Assembly (NCBI GenBank): GCA_030015575.1 | Contig: JASDDO010000016.1 | Coordinates: forward strand, 174,466,815-174,530,814 | From: Agapanthus africanus | Taxonomy: Eukaryota > Streptophyta > Magnoliopsida > Asparagales > Amaryllidaceae | Reading direction: 5' to 3' | DNA: 64,000 bases | In this document: positions 1 to 9,700 of the stretch, piece by piece | Layout of the letters: each line of letters opens with the position of its first letter | Position numbering within the stretch: position 1 is the stretch's first letter | The notes under the pieces: generated by a model | Told to the model about the DNA's origin: nothing | The model's database searches: none | The model's input: only the letters and a program-made list of their open reading frames with translations | Translations under genes and position numbers: made by a program

Positions 1-2460
1 TAAAACTCTTTTGTTCGAGAAATAGCCTCAGTGAGTGGATCCGCCCTGATGTTTCTTTCTATGTCTCTCTTAATCTCAAGTTAGCGGAGAAAGCCATCTC
101 CCGAATCGAGTAATACCTGTCTTAGAATATGTCTTAATATCTGATGGGACCTAGTTCATAAATGAACTCCAAATCCTAACTTCTTAAACTTTATTGATAA
201 CTGAACCAAATCAGTATCCAGCACCATGCCTCCCACAGTATCCTCTTGGACCACCTGTCCATAAAACTGTCCCTCGTCAGAGGGAAAACTATAACTCAAA
301 CAATCACTCTGTCATCCATGTCACCTTTGAAGCCTGGAATGATAACCGTCTCCCCGAAGGAGGCTGCTGTCATTAAATCTTTAGAACATGCACTTATGTT
401 TTAAAACTGCTTCCTTATGTTTCTTCGGGATTGGATTAATATAAACTTATTGCATCTAGTGCAAAAACAACATCTGGTGTGGTACTTGACATCTCACGAT
501 TGACTCAATTGCCTAAGCAAGTGATCTGCCAATCATGCACATCCCTCTCCCCTTTAGTCTCTAAGACACCTTTAGAGAGGGTGACTCCATCACCTGCAGG
601 TACACCACCATGCCAGGAGTCATTTATTCTAAAATACTATTCAGAATATTGTCAAAGTACCCATATTGGGATACTACCCAAATCTAGATCTAAAACCATA
701 GATCTAGTAACCAGAATGTCTGATATTATATCCATATCCTTGTGGAGAAACAACTGTGTGACGACCAAAGTATAACCAATCATAGTATAGGAATTTTACT
801 TCCTACTCTGTGTATGTCATCCAAATACCAGGACATCACACCCTACTACCTTCTTAACAGATCCATCCCCTATTCTGATGAAGTCAAAGCCATGACTATT
901 ACATTAAAATTAGATGATCTTATCTCCGCTATATATCTGCTCAAGCCTATAAATAGAAATAAGCTACTTGCCCACTATGCTTCCGCTGCTCCCACTGACT
1001 ACGACAACCCTCTAGCAGAATAATATATACGTATACTTCTAAATCTAGTTTAGAACGACGCTATACTTATCCTCTTGCCGGGACTCATAGTCTGGAACAA
1101 CAGTAGTGTCAAGTCTGGGTAAACAAGAACCTCCCTGTCACCTTCCTTGAGGCTACCGGAGTATCTCTCGGGTGTCTGAGGTTACCCACCATATCTCGGA
1201 GTGGCTATTAGAATGTCAAACCTGATTGAATATATAGGTCCTATTAAATTTTCCGTAATCGTTTGCGGTTCTGGAATCACTTCCAGTTCTACCATACTCC
1301 CACTACTGTTTTCTGAAAAAATCCATTTTACTAAAACTGTGGCGAGTCAAGAACAATATCACTATTGATCTTCCAGATGGTAGAAAATAAACCCTCGTCG
1401 AAGCCAGGGTCAACCCACAAACCGCCATTACAGAAATGTGCCTTGATCTATCCAGTGTCTGGTTTTAAGCATAAGATGGACAACTCCCCATATCTTAACA
1501 TCGTTAAGACATGAACCATTCTATATTTCAATATAGAAATAGAGGCACGAATTTAATTGGAACTAGATTCAAATCATGCAGCTGTCTCCAGTGCATATCA
1601 ACTTAATGAAGAGAGGCTAATCAGCATTACTCAACTTAGGAATCCATCCAATTATGAGTAACCTGTAAGAGAAACAAGTTTCTCAAAACCATTACTATCA
1701 TCTGAATACCAATCACAAGAATCTACATCTTCGATCTCTTTGAAGAATCCCGATACTTGCGATGCCTGGTTCTCTACTTTATTCTTATACCCATAACTTC
1801 TCAAAACTTAGACATTGTATTTCTACGAAACACTTGCCAAAATACTAGAGAAGTCACAAGTAAACAGAACATAGTACGAGGACCTACCCCTCTGTCCTGA
1901 CGGACACTGGACAACATACAATACTCTGTATAAGTCCATTGAGTTGAATAACTCAAAACCTGTGCATTGTAGGTTGAAAACTGTACTTATGGTTAAGAAC
2001 TACTCCGCTGTTCAATGCTCCTTACCCAATCGCCAACTAATATGGGTAAATGTCATCGACATAATATCAAAAAGTTATATCTCACTTTATTAAAAATAAA
2101 CGTACAGATATATCATTTTGAAATTGGTGCACAACAACGGATACTCAAAACCAAATACATGCCTTTCGGCAATAACCCAGGCGACTTCCTCAAATATCAC
2201 TAATTACAACGAATTCCGAAATAATGAGGATGATCACCTAATTCCCAATAACTTCCTCTCACTCATCATCTATAAAACCATACAGATGTGAGAATCATAC
2301 CTGGTAAATACATACCCTGGAGTAAGTATCTAATTGGGAAAACAGTTTTCCTTTAACAATGCACTGTAACATGAAAATGTATCGTAGAGGTATCCCGGTA
2401 TTCCTAGTAATGCCTCTTCCATATTCTAATTCATGACTTTAACCGTATATTTTATTGCCA

Positions 2461-2838
2461 TCTCTCCAAATCCCTTTATTTGTCTTTATTCATTACCTTC
2501 TGTACACCATCGTTAGGCTAAATGATTTTCTTCCTTCCCTACCGTTTGGCACCAGCCTATGGTTTGGAAGAAGACTATCCAGTAAGCATAATAGGTGTAC
2601 CCTCCTAAACCTAGGAGTACTCGCAATTTGAGAGAAGGTGATGATAAAAGACAACTGAATAATACCTTATTCTATTTCTCCCGAACTGGGGAAAAAAAAA
2701 GCAAAGGTGAAATAGGAGTGGCGATGAAGTACGTGGTTTAGGTCGTGAATGATAACAGTCGCAATTTACTTTGCCCTCTTTCTAATCCCTTTATTTTGTC
2801 TTTAGCTATTACCTTCTGTACACCCTACTTAGGCTAAT
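2461..2838. repeat. Diverged tandem repeat of about 316 bp in Copia-D, split by G1
   Basis: A first unit (about 2461-2776) is followed by a second unit that begins near 2777 and resumes after G1 at 35569-35810. Shared stretches include TTACCTTCTGTACACC (from about 2502 and 2810) and CCTATGGTTTGGAAGAAGAC (from about 2555 and from 35610). The units differ at many sites and the second has about 100 bp extra, so the duplication is much older than the G1 insertion that divides it. Confidence 0.75.
2834..2838. repeat. Target-site duplication of G1 (CTAAT), left copy
   Basis: CTAAT at 2834-2838 is repeated exactly at 35569-35573, directly outside the two ends of G1. It proves that one insertion event spans 2839-35568 and that Copia-D sequence resumes on the far side. 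Confidence 0.93.
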
Positions 2839-3581
2839 TGTAACATTTCGGAAAATATAAAATATTATTTTTGGGAATTTAATATTAAAATAATATTTTT
2901 CCCGAAAACTGCCGATTTGTGAAATTGGGGTTTTCGAAAAAGGTATAAATATATACCAATTATTATGAAATAAATAGAAATTAAAATGATTTATTCATTT
3001 AATAATATAATTAAAGGATTTGGCATTTTTAAAATTTATTATACGCAGTTTCGATAAAAACCCGATTAGTGCACTGCTAATCGCGATTAAGCCAAATCCG
3101 CGTTTTTACAGTTTCCATGGTTAGTGCACCATGACATGTCCATTTTTACACATGTTTCATTTCATTTGGGCTTTAAATTATGGTTTTGGTGGAGAGAGTA
3201 GAAAAAAGGAAAAGTCAAGGGAGACATAATGATTAGGTTAGGTGGGCTTTTGGAGAGAGAGAGAGTGTGTGAATTGTGAGAGAGAGGGAGGGGGGCTGCT
3301 GCCATTTTGAATCCCCATCATATTTTCATCTTCCTCTTCATCTCCTCAACTCCAAAAACCCTCCACAAAAATCCATAGATCCATCTCCAACCATGCCCCA
3401 AAACCCTACACACCCTTCACAAATATTAATCCCCTCTTCAACCTCTACACGATGGACCGAGCAAAATGGGATTTTGATGACGTTGGGAAGTTAGTGCTGC
3501 CTAGAGTGGACTAGATGAGGTACCCTCGCAAGGATTCCAAGGCGAAGGAGCATGGCGTCATCAATTTCGGCAAGCGAAGAC

Positions 3582-3650
3582 CAGGTGAGTAGATTTATAT
3601 CTACGGGGAGAAGTCGGGTGGATGGCGTATAGCACCCCCGCAGTCCGTGG
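3582..3650 (+). promoter_or_regulatory. Conserved LTR block with 5' splice-site-like sequence (G1)
   Basis: CAGGTGAGTA begins at 3582 and is followed by GTAGAT...ATCTAC, which can fold back over the putative donor, and then by a GGGTGG...CACCCC stretch. The same block lies in the G1 3' LTR (from 32862) and in both G2 LTRs (from about 11176 and 18575). Conservation between two otherwise diverged LTR families suggests a function such as leader splicing, but no acceptor was identified. Confidence 0.4.
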
Positions 3651-3895
3651 TGATGTATACGAATACGTATACACACATATATTTATTATGTGTTGTTAAG
3701 ATTATTGATGGTAATAATGGAATTATCAATGATAAGGATGTATTGGATTGGTATAGTGCGAACCCTAGAGTAGTGGTTGCACTCACACATACACGTACAC
3801 GTATACTTGCATACATTCTTTCATCTATCTGTGCGCATTTGGAGATGTGTATATCTACACATGGGTATGGGACTATGTGTTCATATACGGGTTTT

Positions 3896-3900
3896 GAGGT
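3896..3900. repeat. Target-site duplication of Copia-A (GAGGT / GAGGC), left copy
   Basis: GAGGT at 3896-3900 is matched by GAGGC at 25994-25998, one base different. The uninterrupted target is seen in the G1 3' LTR near 33175 (TTTGAGGCCGTGAG), which confirms the insertion point. Confidence 0.88.
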
Positions 3901-5985
3901 TGTTGGATATATGTATGCCCTAAAGGCCATTATATGATAGTGGATGTATTTGTACATGTATATATATTCAGTATGCATTCTTGCTCGACATGATAGTATG
4001 CTATCTGGTTCATCTTTATCTGATATGTTGATTTGATCATGCTTTTATTCATTCATACATGCTGATAAAGCCCTGAGGATATCGGCTTGACTACTCTGAT
4101 TATGATGGAGATCATACTAGTGGGACATCTGTAGTCTATAAGCATATCCTGGAAAGTCCCTAGTCATAGGTATATCGAGACGGGGCAATGATATACCAAA
4201 GTAGACTAGCGTATATGATACTAGACCCATACGATGGGCGATGAATGTTCCCACATTCATCGATGTTTGACATCAAGATCATATACGGGTGCTCAGTGGT
4301 GACTGGGTACACTGGACGGACTCACCGAGAACTCCTATATGGAATTATATCTATCGTCGGATAGCAGTTCTCACGTGACACTGGTACAGGTTAGTCTGTA
4401 GACCCGAGATCGTCATAGAGTCTTGTGTGTTCTCCCACTGTACTTTGATTGCCACCCTACCACTGCTCTACTGAGTCGTGCAAACAGGTGGCCGTTGGGT
4501 ACAGTCCCGAGACACACGAAGACGATGAGCGATAGGAGGGGTTTCGTCTCTCCCGGTATTGGGAGTTGATGCTGTGCAGTGCCCGACTGGTTATATCAGT
4601 AAGTCCCTGGCCAGGGCTGCTGAGATTTGCTAATAAGTGTTATCAGTAGTTTCTCGATCTGTTATAGAACATTCACTGGCATGACTTATTGAGTTATTGG
4701 GGTCGACGTGACCATCCCTAGGCTCGATATGCAGCATATCTGACGAAGAGACCGGACTGTACGGTAGTGTTGCCGGTTGGCTCAACGGGAGTTGTAGCAG
4801 GTTCGCTTGTTTTCTTCTGATCGCTCAATACCCAGGTGGCCGTTACGTTTAGCTGACCGCTTGCGGCTTGGGGGTACTTGATATGATCATCACCCTCTGC
4901 CGGCGTATTGACGAGTCTTAGAGTCCCACACAGGAATTACCTAGTCCAGGCGAAACGTTGTGGTGCGCGTATGCGATAGGCGCATGGACCCGATTAAAAT
5001 GCGCGTATATGATACCGTATATTGATCGGGCGGCTTGCTTTTGGTAGGGTCATATGTGATATGGCCGGATTGATAAATCAAGTGTTGATTTATCATTTAA
5101 CCATTAGTTTTCTCACTTAAAACCTTTCTTGAATATGATGGATGTATGAATGCATGTATGAGTTTCTTTATTTCTTTCTAGTTTCATGCACATATGGATG
5201 TGCATACATACATACATACATACATACACCCATCTATCATGGTTGTTTACACATGGAAATGGTGGCAATATAAGACTCACACCATGGATAAATATATGGA
5301 TTATTATTTAATTTTATGTTTAAAACAAAATAGAAAAGGAAAGGATAATTCTTGAGTTGTTTCTACACTCTTCTTTAACCTAACCATTCTCACCTACCTC
5401 TAACCTTGAGTTATCCTTCTCTTTGTGTTTTAAAACTCAACTTAAATAATGTCTCCATCATTTTAACCATGGTTTGTAGTGAGAAGAAATAAAATAAATA
5501 AAGATATATTTCATTTCTTTTCATGGTTATCATTTTAACTCTTGTTAAAAAGAAAGCTACCATCTTCATCCTCCTTCACCATTTGCTCTTTATCTTTTCT
5601 AGTGAGTAAAATACACATAAAGAAAGGTTTTTGAAGTGAGAATCTTAACCACAACATCATTCTACACAAGTTTAGCCAACTTGTTTAGAGTGTTCTCTTC
5701 GATTCTCGAAGTTGCAAGCTTGGACGGGGAACTCCGGGTGGATCGTCGTGGACGTGAGAGGACTTCAAGAGGACCTTCTTCCAACACCCAAGAGACCAAG
5801 GAGTTTAGCAAAAAGGGAGTTACAAAGGTTGTAGTCTCGAAACCCTAATTTAATTAGCTTTAAGTTTCGTAACCCTAATTTTCTAGGATCGATTCCTTTG
5901 CAAGCTTGTTTAGCACCATCAAAATTTAAACTTTGGGACATGTGATGCTTCAAAACTCTACATAGGGTGCTAGGCAAACCTTTCA
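3901..5985 (+). repeat. Copia-A 5' LTR
   Basis: 2,085 bp, beginning TGTTGGATATATG and ending CTTTCA next to the primer site. The 3' copy is 23917-25993. Towards its 3' half it contains a cluster of short palindromes (about 4955-5096), then a CATA microsatellite and a pyrimidine-rich stretch. Confidence 0.93.
5203..5227 (+). repeat. (CATA)n microsatellite in Copia-A 5' LTR
   Basis: About six CATA units here against about four at 25219-25236 in the 3' LTR. The two-unit difference accounts for the 8-bp length difference between the LTRs and arose after insertion. Confidence 0.9.
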
Positions 5986-5986
5986 T

Positions 5987-5998
5987 TGGTATCAGAGC
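5987..5998 (+). promoter_or_regulatory. Primer-binding site of Copia-A
   Basis: TGGTATCAGAGC lies one base after the LTR end and is complementary to the 3' end of plant initiator methionine tRNA, the usual primer of plant Copia and many Gypsy elements. Confidence 0.92.
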
Positions 5999-6184
5999 CG
6001 ACCTAGAACATTAGGCGACGCTTTTACGATGTAAAAATCCCGATCGGACAAAAATACGACATTTTAAGACCCTCTCTGGACAAATTTTAATATCTGACAT
6101 TTTTCAGAATTAAAAATACTAAAAAATTACAGCAGGAAATTCTAAGAATAACAGTGAAATTCGATGACCTGAACAGTATAAACC

Positions 6185-6230
6185 GCCGCGGAACCGCCGC
6201 ATTTCGTGGCTTAGGTCGCTGTTCCGCGGC
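6185..6230 (+). other. GC-rich hairpin about 200 nt after the primer site (Copia-A)
   Basis: Arms GCCGCGGAAC (6185-6194) and GTTCCGCGGC (6221-6230) are perfect reverse complements around a 26-nt loop. A hairpin of different sequence sits at nearly the same distance from the primer site in Copia-B and Copia-D, as a packaging or dimerisation signal might. That role is an inference. Confidence 0.65.
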
Positions 6231-6444
6231 CGTACAGAGGCATCATTTGATACAATTTTCACTGTAATTCTTATATCTGCTTGTACAGTGTTTTGGGTAT
6301 GTTTAATATGAAAATAGTACTGTATTTTCTGGAGATGGTTTTGGACGCGTAGATTCGATCGGAATTTTCATTTCGTTGTTTATCCGGGTAAATTAGAAAG
6401 TATTGAAGTGTTTGAACGAGTATCATTTGCTCACTATTCACGGG

Positions 6445-6700
6445 GTTTAAATACTTTCGAGACACGTGCAAGTCTTTTTGTGGTGGACCCTCTAGAAGAC
6501 AACAAACCATAACTCGATTATGTGACCGTCTTGAACTGCCCTTTGAACCTTAGGGTTTGGGGCAGTACGGCGTGCCACTTGTGAGGCGTTGGCTTGACCC
6601 TTCTACGGCTGGACCGTTACTACTGTGCCACACTCCGGATATTTGAACCCTGCTCAAGTGTTGAGCTTTAGTGAATCTTGGGTCCTTGATCGTTCGTTCG
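6445..6700 (+). repeat. Segment shared by Copia leaders and LARD interiors (Copia-A copy)
   Basis: The core is about 6484-6630. It contains TGGACCCTCTAGAAGA, CCTTTGAACCTTAGGGTTT and CTTCTACGGCTGGACC, all in the same order in G2 (15053-15195) and G1 (29653-29795), with related sequence in Copia-B (39687-39832). Weaker similarity extends about 40 bp upstream and 70 bp downstream. Origin and direction of transfer are unknown. Confidence 0.8.
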
Positions 6701-7142
6701 AAAACTTTAATACTGTCTGTTTATCTGGAATGTGATACAATATGTGGAATTCATATAGTTTAGGCATGAAATACAAAATATGTGATATTTCGTATTTATG
6801 ATGTCTAAAGAGAATGTGGATTCCAAATATTGTAGTTTTACACTTTCTTTTTTGTGACCGTAAGTGTAGTATGTTCGATATCGCCGGTTTCGTTGCTATA
6901 CATCAACAACAATCGGGGTACGCATACTTACTTATGTTGATGATATGTGATATTATATGTTGCTGAGATTTGATGTGCAGGATTGTCGCGATTGAATAGC
7001 CGGGGGTTCTTATGTGAGATGAGAGTTTTATATTTTCATTCATGTAAATTCAAATGTAATGTAATATTCTTTTATTTGAGGCACTTCCGGGTTGAGGTTG
7101 TGTCACCAGTGTTGTATATTATTTACTTTTCCGCATTAGGAT

Positions 7143-7268
7143 AGACCCAAGGTGGGGAGCACAAGTGACCGGGTTCTGGAGTTCAGTGGGAGGCCATCTC
7201 GGGGAGTCGAGACCGGGTCTCCTAAACTCCAGGATTGGTAGGGTCACTTGCCGCTCTCGTAGGGGTCT
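7143..7268 (+). other. Nested leader stem-loop with compensatory changes (Copia-A)
   Basis: Three concentric helices: AGACCC/GGGTCT (7143-7148 with 7263-7268), CAAGTGACC/GGTCACTTG (7162-7170 with 7242-7250) and CTGGAGTT/AACTCCAG (7176-7183 with 7225-7232). Copia-B and Copia-D keep the middle helix with different bases (AAC/GTT and TTTACC/GGTAAA forms), which is the signature of a selected RNA fold. Confidence 0.72.
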
Positions 7269-7305
7269 AGGGGTGTGGGCTTGGCTATTCATCGCGACTG
7301 TGGAA

Positions 7306-7343
7306 TCCGTATTTTCTATTATTGGCTAAATACTAAATACGGA
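7306..7343 (+). other. Second covarying leader stem (Copia-A)
   Basis: TCCGTATTT (7306-7314) pairs with AAATACGGA (7335-7343). Copia-B has TCCGTGTTTT with AAAACACGGA at 40506-40541, in which an A-T pair has become a G-C pair. Flanking sequence (GTGGAA before, GTCCTAGTATATCC after) is conserved. Confidence 0.65.
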
Positions 7344-7845
7344 CGTCCTAGTATATCCCACATTATATATATGTTTCTGCTGCCTGTGTTCTGTGATATC
7401 TGAGACGAATGACATATTATATATATGATATATAGTAGACGTTGCTTATGTTTTACACCCGCGCTAGTCCCGTCCCGGTATGCCGTTAGTTAAGTAACCT
7501 AACGGTGCATAACGGAACATTGCGGCGAATGCGGATGGCATAAGCGTACGTGTTATTTTCGTTTCTTTTCTGTGATTGGCTTAAGGACTTAAATGATGGG
7601 ATTACATTAATATGATTAATGTAAAGAAAATAAACCTAAAAAGATGTTGTAGAATCAGATTTGAAAACCACTCGGCTCTTTATGAAAAAGCTATATTACA
7701 AAACTGCGGAGCACAAGCCACTCCTTTTGAAAACCGTTTGATTCTACAACGATATCAAGTTCAAAGCGTTAAAGATTTTCTTAAAAATCATCCGCAACCC
7801 TCCGTCATTTTAGGAAGTAGAGTACTTAGTATTCGTGCTACGTTT

Positions 7846-8036
7846 GTTGACTTTAGTTAAGGCGTAGTGTACGGTAGCTAAGTGATGTCTTCCTACACTG
7901 CATATGATGCAGATTAATTAGGACATTCATGCGACTTTGTTGACCATAGTTAAGGGTCATATGGGTGGGTCTAATTGATCAAGAAATGACGGGTAGAACT
8001 TGACTGGTACTTATGATTTGTTGACCATAGTTAAGG
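7846..8036 (+). repeat. Triplicated leader motif upstream of gag (Copia-A)
   Basis: GTTGAC-CATAGTTAAGG or near forms occur at 7846-7862, 7939-7955 and 8020-8036. Copia-B has GTTTGGCATTCGTCAAGG three times and Copia-D has GTTGGCCAAAGTCAAGG three times at matching places. Within each element the three copies resemble one another more than the copies in other families. Confidence 0.75.
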
Positions 8037-8470
8037 TCATAAGTACTAGGGGTAAAAATCACATCGGGAATTTCAAGTGTTGAGATTTGCAATGAGATTG
8101 CATACCTTCCATATGATGGTTGGATCCCGATCCTACTGTGGGCAATAGTTGCTCCTAGGAGAGTTTTACAGTTTACAATTAGCTAACTCATTAGTTGTCA
8201 GAAAGGTGTTAATGGGGCTCCGCCTCTGGGAAAACGAGGTTTACTTTAATTAGGTCCGTGCGAAAGCACGGGGAACCTCCCTCAAGTACCGACACTGGCC
8301 TGGCTGAATGGTTAGCGAAGTTGTAGACTGTAATTAATCCTGGCTAGTTTTTCTTTTTAAGGTTTGAAAGAAAAACATGATTAAAGCAGTGGGAGACATC
8401 GATTAGACAAGATAATAACCAATCTGATCTATGCAAGAGCTTTCGCTGAGTGTATTCTTTTCTCTCTCTT

Positions 8471-9700
8471 AATGGCAGATACCCATGACTGGACTCAAGC
8501 TTCTACTAGATAAAAACAAACTGAATGGGACCAATTATAAAGACTGGCTGAGGAATCTGAAAATCGCCTTCACTTATGATAAAGTATCATATGTCCTCAC
8601 GGCTTCAGCCCCGCCCGTCCCAGGTCCAAAATCCTCAGTTGCGGACGTTGAAGTCCGCAAGACATGGGACGCTGACTGAGCCATGGCCAAATGCCTCGCG
8701 CTTGCATCGATGGACAATACACATCAAAAGCAGCACGAGAATATGGACATTCAAACCATATTTCTCCATACAAAGGAGTTGTATGGAGAGCAATCCCGTG
8801 TATTACGATACGAAGCATCAAAGAAATTGTTTCAGATGCGAATGGCCCCTGGCACACCAGTAGGAGACCATGTTCTGAAGATGATAGCTCTTATAGAAGA
8901 GCTTGAGGACCTAGGATGGACAATGGACAATGAACAATATATAGATATTATTCTGCAGTCCCTCCCCTCCACCTTTGCTCAATTCATAGTGAACTTCAAC
9001 ATGCATGGCATGGAGAAGGAGCTCCCTGAACTCCTTAACATGTTAAGGAGTGCAGAGAGCACTATGAAGTCAGCAAAAACTCCCGTTTTGACTATTGGAC
9101 AGTCTTCCTCTTCTCGCCCGAAAGCTAAGGCCAAGGGAAAGAAAAAGAAGAAACCCACTAATCCTAAGGGTGGAGTTAAAAAGGTGAAGGGAAAGGAAAA
9201 GTCCAAGGCTGGAGACTCGGGGAAGGGCGAATGTTTTCATTGCCACAAGACAGGACATTGGAAGCGCAACTGCTCGGAGTACTTAAGTCTCAAGAAGAAG
9301 CATGGTGATGCTTCTGCTTCAGGTGCGTTTGTGACAGAAAAATGTTTTTCAATAAACTCTGCTTCCTGGGTATTGGATTCCGGTTCAGGTTCTCACATTT
9401 GCAATTCTATGCAGGGGCTGAGAAATAGCAAGGTTTTGAAGACAGGTGACCATACTCTCCGCGTTGGAAATGGTTCCAATGTACATACAGTCGCAGTGGG
9501 AGAGTATCACTTGGGGTTACCATCTAGATGTATTTTGGTTTTGAATTCATGTTATTTTGTACCAAGTATGCTATGTAATATAATATCCGTTTCTTTGTTG
9601 GACAATGAAGGATATAATTTTGTATTGCAGAACAATGTTATGAACATTCACCTGAATCAAATGTTGGTTGGGTATGGTACGCTTAATAACGGAATATATG
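8471..9700 (+). pseudogene. Copia-A gag and protease region
   Basis: Capsid-type gag occupies about 8480-9230, with LDKNKLNGTNYKDWLRNL near its start, the UBN2/retrotrans_gag-type opening seen in plant Copia. A basic lysine-rich stretch leads into a CX2CX4HX4C zinc knuckle (CFHCHKTGHWKRNC, about 9235-9276), which binds element RNA in the particle. Protease follows with the WVLDSGSGSHIC active-site region near 9367. G2 interrupts the polyprotein at 9700 and the rest resumes at 21193. The region is broken and serves here as fossil evidence of the element's parts. Confidence 0.9.
9696..9700. repeat. Target-site duplication of G2 (ATATG), left copy
   Basis: ATATG at 9696-9700 and again at 21188-21192, exact. 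Copia-C shows the uninterrupted coding context of this site, so G2 clearly entered Copia-A. Confidence 0.93.

Larger units (their letters stand above)
1..2838 (-). mobile_element. Copia-D, old minus-strand Ty1/Copia: left piece (coding part)
   Basis: This is the 3' coding part of a strongly decayed Copia element read on the minus strand. It was recognised by base-level similarity to the minus-strand Copia-C at the right end of the window. Positions 30-170 match the end of RNase H, about 640-770 and 960-1020 match reverse transcriptase (including the serine-rich GSSGK region), about 1140-1220 match the linker before reverse transcriptase, about 1640-2100 match integrase, and 2461-2838 match gag. 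No long reading frame survives, so there are many breaks and the copy is old. The element continues at 35569 (beyond G1) and at 47291 (beyond Copia-B). Its 3' LTR lies left of the window. Confidence 0.8.
2839..3900 (+). repeat. G1 5' LTR, first part
   Basis: This is the start of the 5' LTR, matching 32110-33180 of the 3' LTR almost base for base. It holds an AT-rich block with TATAAATATA (2944-2953, a possible TATA box), a GA-rich run (3255-3295), and a short conserved block at about 3582-3650. That block begins with CAG|GTGAGTA, a good plant 5' splice-site match, and is shared with G2. The LTR is cut at 3900 by Copia-A and resumes at 25994. Confidence 0.9.
5999..8470 (+). other. Copia-A untranslated leader
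   Basis: About 2.5 kb lies between the primer site and gag with no long reading frame, which is unusually long for Copia. It holds, in order: a GC-rich hairpin (6185-6230), a segment shared with the LARD interiors (about 6445-6700), a nested long-range stem (7143-7268), a second stem (7306-7343), and three copies of a GTTGACNNTAGTTAAGG-type motif (7846-8036). Homologous structures are in Copia-B, and several are in Copia-D. Confidence 0.8.

Noticed and set aside
2944-2953. TATAAATATA as a confident promoter of G1
   Set aside because: It sits in a long AT-rich block with several similar strings and no visible start-site context; kept only as a possible TATA box.
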